NCBI RefSeq assembly: GCF_000175935.2
Contig: NC_014839.1
Location: 62,001 to 126,000, forward strand
Reading direction: 5' to 3'
DNA: 64,000 nt
Source of the DNA: Pantoea sp. At-9b
GTDB taxonomy: Bacteria > Pseudomonadota > Gammaproteobacteria > Enterobacterales > Enterobacteriaceae
Positions within the stretch are counted from its first letter, which is position 1. Every line of letters starts with the position of its first letter. Made by a program: the position numbers and the translations under genes. This document shows, piece after piece, positions 59,961 through 64,000 of this stretch. The notes beneath the pieces are model-generated. The model saw only the letters and a program-made list of their open reading frames with translations. It did not search any database and was not told the DNA's origin.

Positions 59961-60329
59961 CTTTTTCTTCAATCTGATCAAGGCATCTGATAATCCAGCT
60001 CTTATCTACGAAGAAAGAACTGATGGTAGAGAGATCAAGATTTTAAACTGCACCGGGTTTGTGGGAGAGTTTTAGTCCGGGAACTCAGGCTGCCATAGCA
60101 CCGTTACCGGTGGAAGTTTAATAGGGGTTTGACGTCCAGTAATAAAAAAACCACGCTGAGCGTCATCAGAAATCGATTTTGTTACAATCCAGTCTCAAAA
60201 TGACCAAAAGACGATACTTGGAACCGCCTTTTTTCCCCAAATACGCAGTCTCATAAGTCTAGATATTTCATATTGTTAATTCACTAACGTGGTTTTTCGC
60301 ACGGTTTGCCCTCAACCCCCTAAGACTAA
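59961..60329. other. region without a supported gene
   Basis: No coding frame recognised. It may include further transposon scraps between the IS3 fragment and the toxin tip. The 15-base sequence shared with 55826-55840 lies at its end (60310-60324). Confidence 0.35.
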
Positions 60330-60596
60330 GGCCCGCGGTTCGTATCTTTCATCTGGCGACCATCCAGCTTATTCGCGCCTGAAAGGCCGCTGCTTAAACG
60401 GCTTCTGACATATACCTGGCACCACCTGAATGACTATGATCCGGTATCAAATACGTCAACAATGCAGCTGGTTGACACCAGTGCACATGAAGCGACTTTC
60501 CCACATTCAGGTCCAGTCAGACAGTTTGAACAACATCACGGCGTTAAGTACGAATCTGTGGAAGCGAAAAAGACCGCAAAATCTTTAAACTATTAA
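60330..60596 (+). pseudogene. C-terminal tip of a WHH-nuclease toxin
   Basis: The open frame reads ERPLLKRLLTYTWHHLNDYD, then STMQLVDTSAHEATFPHSGP and VRQFEQHHGVKYESVEAKKT before TAA at 60594. The TWHH...MQLV...H......HSG pattern is that of WHH nucleases (HNH/Endonuclease VII superfamily), which form the C-terminal toxic tips of contact-dependent and secreted polymorphic toxins. There is no start codon with a ribosome binding site and no delivery domain upstream, so it is a stranded tip or cassette. The next gene, 16 bases on, is the probable immunity protein. Confidence 0.75.
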
Positions 60597-60612
60597 TAGA
60601 CAGGATGATCAC

Positions 60613-61002
60613 ATGAAGTCAGAAAACCTGAAGTTTTACGAAGATGACGAATGTATGGCGACTGACTTGGTTCTGCCGGCATTAAGTACCGATCCTGTGC
60701 AGTGCATCAATACTGAGTCGGCCGCTGTTGATGAGAAAATGAAGAATGACATTGATTTTATTATAGAAAAACAGACTGCCTTTGCGGTGAAAATTGAGCA
60801 GGAAGCAGAGAAATACTGCATACGGGTGTACGGACTGAAAGCTACGGACCTCACACTGGTCAAGGTATATTTGTCCCCGGATGAGGTAAATGAATACGGA
60901 TTCATGTGTTCCACCTCTCTGGATAATGAACACGGGGTCGGAATGAAGTTCAGAGGTCTGGATATGAAAAAAATCGGAAGCAGCGAGACGGTATTTTTAT
61001 AG
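60613..61002 (+). CDS. probable immunity protein for the WHH toxin
   Basis: 129 residues from ATG 60613 with AGGA seven bases upstream. It is acidic (FYEDDECMATDLVLPALSTD) and contains YGLKATDLTLVKVYLSPDEV, then EYGFMCSTSLDNEHGVGMKF and a final KIGSSETVFL. This resembles the DUF6985-type immunity proteins that follow nuclease toxin tips. Position (16 bases after the toxin tip, same strand), size and acidity fit an immunity role that neutralises the nuclease. It remains intact while the toxin body is missing, as is common for orphan immunity genes. Confidence 0.65.
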   Translation: MKSENLKFYEDDECMATDLVLPALSTDPVQCINTESAAVDEKMKNDIDFIIEKQTAFAVKIEQEAEKYCIRVYGLKATDLTLVKVYLSPDEVNEYGFMCSTSLDNEHGVGMKFRGLDMKKIGSSETVFL

Positions 61003-61471
61003 ACTAAGGTTTTGATGCCGGTACAGGCTTTTGTTTTTACGTGTATCGATATATACAGCCCAGCTGGCAGGTGGAATATTACGATTACACTTACTGGTTC
61101 ATCACCCTCAGTAACAGGGATATTATTGCTGAATACATTAAGTATTTTACGGACATATCTGCTGTGAAGTGTCCGAAACCGATCGGTTTCGTACGTATCA
61201 TTCGGGTATGGACTCGAACCATCTGCTGTTTTCCTGCAGGATTCACTGTATCCTGCATACTTCCCGTCTGTTAAACCCCGCAGATTCTGAAAAAGACAAA
61301 CCCGGAATAGCTCCGGGTCAAAAGAATAGTCTGATAGTGTCAGAGGGATTTATGGGATCAGGATGGAGCTGTCTGATCCGAGGGTAAGTATGGTCTGACC
61401 GTCTTTTACCTGGCGGGAGGAGCCAGACCTGATGCCTTAGAAAAGACATCACCATGATGCCTTTGAACTGT
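61003..61471. other. region without a supported gene, includes a hairpin
   Basis: A 77-codon frame at 61041-61274 has no plausible motif and is not called. ACCCGGA/TCCGGGT at 61300-61318 is described separately. Confidence 0.35.
61288..61318 (-). terminator. probable terminator of the LysR gene
   Basis: On the minus strand a 7-bp stem ACCCGGA/TCCGGGT with a five-base loop (61318-61300) is followed by TTTGTCTTTTTC. It lies about 155 bases after the LysR stop at 61472. Confidence 0.5.
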
Positions 61472-62374
61472 CTACCTGTGCAGTGTCGCCAGATTAAATT
61501 CCCGGATCAGCTCAAGCAGATGCAGTATCGTTTTCGCCGGAAGGTCGCGGCGCCACGCGAATGCGATATCAGTAAAAATCGTATTGTTGTTTATATCACA
61601 GAACCGAATTTCTGGTTTACTGATGCAGCATAAAGAGGCTGGCACCAGTGCAATACCACAGCCAGCGCCGACCATGCTCAGTGATGATGTGATTTGCGGT
61701 GCCTGCAGAAAACAGCTAGCGGAAAACCCGGTGCGAAGACAGGTGCTCACAATAAGTTCATACAGACTAGGCGCCACCTCACGTGGAAACATAATCAAAG
61801 TTTCTCCTGCAAGCTCAGACAATTCAACGCTGGGCTTATGGCTCAGCGTATGAGTCGCTGGAAGCGCAACCATCATTCTTTCTGTGGCAATTACTTTCAG
61901 ATTAAATGCCTTACTGCTTTCGCACGGCAGGCGAATGAAGGCGGCATCAAGCAGACCCTCACCAAGATCCTGCATGAGCAGTGCCATATTTTCTTCGCGG
62001 GTCAGCAGCTCCATGGCGGGGTAACGGGCTTTGAAGCGACAAATCAGTTCGAAGACCGGCGCGGCAAATGCGACCGAACTGGCAAAGCCAAGCGACATTT
62101 TCCCGCTCATCCCGCGCGCTACGCCGCGCGCTTTCTCCAGTGCATGGTCAGCCATCTGAACAATCGCTGACGCGTCAGGCAGAAAAGCGCTCCCCGCCTC
62201 GGTAAGTTCGACACCACGAGTGAGGCGTCTGAGGAGCGGCGTACCAATTTCATGCTCAAGACGCTGTATCTGCTGGCTCAGCGGCGGCTGAGAAATCCCC
62301 AGCATCTCCGCAGCTCGGGTGAAATGCAGGGTCTCAGCTACGGCAACAAAATAACGCAGATGACGAAGTTCCAT
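61472..62374 (-). CDS. budR: LysR-family regulator of acetoin synthesis (BudR/AlsR)
   Basis: 300 residues. The N-terminal helix-turn-helix (MELRHLRYFVAVAETLHFTR, AAEMLGISQPPLSQQIQRLE) is followed by a substrate-binding domain (GMSGKMSLGFASSVAFAAPV, SLSMVGAGCGIALVPASL). It is divergent from budA with a 104-bp gap, the arrangement of alsR/budR with the acetoin operon, where it activates in response to acetate and low pH. The start at 62374 has GAGACG upstream. Confidence 0.92.
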   Translation of the reverse strand: MELRHLRYFVAVAETLHFTRAAEMLGISQPPLSQQIQRLEHEIGTPLLRRLTRGVELTEAGSAFLPDASAIVQMADHALEKARGVARGMSGKMSLGFASSVAFAAPVFELICRFKARYPAMELLTREENMALLMQDLGEGLLDAAFIRLPCESSKAFNLKVIATERMMVALPATHTLSHKPSVELSELAGETLIMFPREVAPSLYELIVSTCLRTGFSASCFLQAPQITSSLSMVGAGCGIALVPASLCCISKPEIRFCDINNNTIFTDIAFAWRRDLPAKTILHLLELIREFNLATLHR

Positions 62375-62478
62375 ATCAAAAACGTCTCAAAGTTTGAAGG
62401 TTTCGCTATTGGATTCTGTGAGCCGTATGGTTCACGATGATATTAACACAGCTTAACTATTAGCATATGAGGTCGCGA

Positions 62479-63261
62479 ATGGGTAATAATGTATCTGATT
62501 GTTCATGCGAACATCAGCTCAGAGATATCGTCAATAAACTTGAATGTCAATCAGCAGAAAAGGTTATATATCAGACATCTCTGATGAGCGCGCTGTTGCA
62601 TGGTGTGTATGACGGCTCAACGACCGTGGAAGAACTTTTAACGAAGGGCGATTTTGGTCTCGGTACTTTTAATCGGCTGGATGGCGAACTGGTAGCATTG
62701 GATCGTCAGGTCTATCAGCTGAGATCAGATGGCAGTGCCCGCTTTGCGCGACCGGAGCAGAAATCGCCCTTTGCTGTCATGACCTTTTTTAAGCCTGAAC
62801 ACGAGTATCACTTCAGCCAGAAAGCGTCGAGGGACGATGTACACAACCTTATTGACAGCGTGATTACATCAGATAACCACTTCTGCGCACTGCGGATCAG
62901 CGGCGGCTTCGCTTCAGTCCAGACGCGCACGGTACCCTGCCAGTGCCGTCCATATCGTTCAATGCCGGAGGTTCTGAGTAACCAGCCGACGTTTGATTTC
63001 AGCAAACGCGCAGGCGAGATGATCGGCTTTCGCACGCCTCAGTACATGCAAGGCATCAATGTCGCAGGCTACCACGAACATTTTATTACAGATGACCGGC
63101 ATGGCGGCGGGCATATTCTCGACTATGTACTGGAACAGGGCATTTTAACGTTTGGCGCCATTAGCAAGCTGGTCATTGATCTGCCGCATGATCGTGATTT
63201 TCTGCAAGCCGATCTGCAGCCAGAGAATCTGGATGAAGCCATCCGGTCCGTTGAGAGTTAA
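62479..63261 (+). CDS. budA: alpha-acetolactate decarboxylase
   Basis: About 260 residues from ATG 62479, preferred over the ATG at 62467 because GAGG lies six bases before it. It matches BudA throughout: [59 protein letters not shown], and the zinc-ligand segment [19 protein letters not shown]. It converts acetolactate to acetoin in the 2,3-butanediol pathway, which consumes pyruvate acid load during fermentation. It is followed 15 bases later by budB. Confidence 0.96.
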   Translation: MGNNVSDCSCEHQLRDIVNKLECQSAEKVIYQTSLMSALLHGVYDGSTTVEELLTKGDFGLGTFNRLDGELVALDRQVYQLRSDGSARFARPEQKSPFAVMTFFKPEHEYHFSQKASRDDVHNLIDSVITSDNHFCALRISGGFASVQTRTVPCQCRPYRSMPEVLSNQPTFDFSKRAGEMIGFRTPQYMQGINVAGYHEHFITDDRHGGGHILDYVLEQGILTFGAISKLVIDLPHDRDFLQADLQPENLDEAIRSVES

Positions 63262-63275
63262 CAACAGAGGTGACG

Positions 63276-64000
63276 ATGAAAGAGCTTAACATCCCTACAA
63301 TCTGGAAAAGTGGTGCTGACCTGGTTGTAGCGCAGCTGGAAGCACAAGGCGTGAGTCACGTATTTGGCATTCCGGGCGCAAAAATTGACAGGGTATTTGA
63401 TTCACTGGTGGACTCCCGTATCGAGCTGATCCCTGTTCGACATGAGGCTAATGCTGCGTTTATGGCAGCGGCAGTGGGCAGGCTTACCGGTAACGCAGGT
63501 GTGGCACTTGTAACCTCTGGCCCCGGATGCTCCAACCTGGTGACCGGTATGGCTACGGCAACAAGTGAGGGTGATCCGGTGGTGGCGCTGGGTGGCGCGG
63601 TGAAACGTTCAGACAGCGCCAAACAGGTACATCAGAGCATGGATACCGTGTCAATGTTTCGTCCAGTTACTAAGTTTTCCGTTGAAGTGACGGATTCCTC
63701 GGCGTTAGCGGAGTGCGTTTCTAATGCGTTTCGCCATGCGGAAAATGGTCGGGGTGGCGGCGCTTTTATCAGCCTGCCACAGGATATCGTCAATCAACCT
63801 GTTTCCGCTGACCTGTTGGTGCATAAAGGGCGAGTCACACTGGGGGCGGCGCCCGATTCTCTGGTAGACGTAGTGAGCCGTGAAATTGTCCGCGCTAAAA
63901 ATCCGGTCATCCTGTTGGGCCTCATGGCGAGCCAGCCGGAGAACAGCGCTGCGATCCACGATTTACTGAACAAAAGCCGGATCCCTGTAACCAGCACTTA
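63276..64000 (+). CDS. budB: catabolic acetolactate synthase (3' end outside window)
   Basis: The frame is open from ATG 63276 (GAGGTGACG upstream) to the right edge, about 241 codons of some 560. It shows the ThDP-enzyme start: [72 protein letters not shown] and the lack of a FAD-typical loop seen in anabolic enzymes cannot be judged. The catalytic Glu lies in RHEANAAF. Two pyruvates give acetolactate and CO2. It is in an operon with budA. Confidence 0.95.
   Translation, partial: MKELNIPTIWKSGADLVVAQLEAQGVSHVFGIPGAKIDRVFDSLVDSRIELIPVRHEANAAFMAAAVGRLTGNAGVALVTSGPGCSNLVTGMATATSEGDPVVALGGAVKRSDSAKQVHQSMDTVSMFRPVTKFSVEVTDSSALAECVSNAFRHAENGRGGGAFISLPQDIVNQPVSADLLVHKGRVTLGAAPDSLVDVVSREIVRAKNPVILLGLMASQPENSAAIHDLLNKSRIPVTST

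Noticed and set aside
61041..61274. A 77-codon frame after the immunity gene
   Set aside because: Sequence lacks any domain-like pattern and has no ribosome binding site.
1..64000. tRNA, rRNA, CRISPR-Cas, origin or partition genes
   Set aside because: None was recognised by eye; a proper scan could still find a tRNA-like or iteron sequence.

Overview
The window looks like a large plasmid or genomic island of an enterobacterium of the Pantoea/Erwinia/Enterobacter type. The reasons are its close relatives of E. coli YcgZ, YmgA, AriR, YjdM, YjbJ/CsbD, YghA, AmyA and BluF, a Klebsiella-type bud acetoin operon, enterobacterial IS3 and IS66 elements, and strong base-composition mosaicism (GC-rich NRPS genes beside AT-rich, gene-poor stretches). 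No replication, partition or conjugation gene was recognised, so plasmid status is inference.

Layout. (1) 1-15955, minus strand: a non-ribosomal peptide operon. A 3193-residue protein (aryl-carrier-like domain plus three Cy-A-PCP modules) is followed by a 1805-residue protein (TubC-like docking domain, Cy, A with embedded methyltransferase, PCP, thioesterase) and then a saccharopine-dehydrogenase-like oxidoreductase cut by the left edge. This predicts an aryl-capped poly-azoline metallophore-like compound related to, but longer than, pyochelin and yersiniabactin. Its mRNA leader can fold over the ribosome binding site. (2) 16.2-24 kb: an AT-rich, decayed stretch with a broken AraC regulator, an IS3 remnant, a minimal EAL protein, a fossil RND fragment and two orphan hypothetical genes. 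(3) 24-28.7 kb: a membrane diguanylate cyclase and an IS66 element with perfect 8-bp target duplications and a nonsense mutation in tnpC. (4) 29.9-32.5 kb: block A, a KTSC-domain gene and six tiny YcgZ/YmgA/AriR-type genes. (5) 34.4-41.4 kb: a two-component system, an efflux adaptor and a broken RND pump, with a divergent MipA/OmpV porin-like gene. (6) 41.6-47.8 kb: yjdM, a hotdog protein next to a split aminopropyltransferase-like gene, a ribbon-helix-helix protein, a dead second copy of the diguanylate cyclase, a deleted amyA and a dead BLUF photoreceptor domain. (7) 48-55.5 kb: an SDR oxidoreductase, a sugar-porter-type MFS protein, and an AraC-controlled nitrilase / aldoxime dehydratase / outer-membrane channel operon. 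(8) 55.9-59.5 kb: CsbD, a dead third ycgZ copy, and block B, a paralogous duplicate of block A. (9) 59.8-61 kb: an IS3 scrap, a WHH-nuclease toxin tip and its probable immunity gene. (10) 61.5-64 kb: budR-budA-budB (acetoin pathway), with budB cut by the right edge.

How the parts may work together. The most unusual theme is signalling for biofilm and surface life: two full copies and one dead copy of the ycgZ-ymgA-ariR connector cassette, a shared inverted-repeat operator-like site upstream of each intact ycgZ, two copies of a diguanylate cyclase, an EAL protein and a BLUF remnant. In E. coli this cassette is controlled by BluR/BluF and acts through the Rcs phosphorelay. Here no BluR is visible and the BLUF domain is frameshifted and lacks its key glutamine, so the cassettes appear to have been separated from light sensing. 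The aldoxime-to-nitrile-to-acid operon and the NRPS fit a plant-associated lifestyle, which is inference only.
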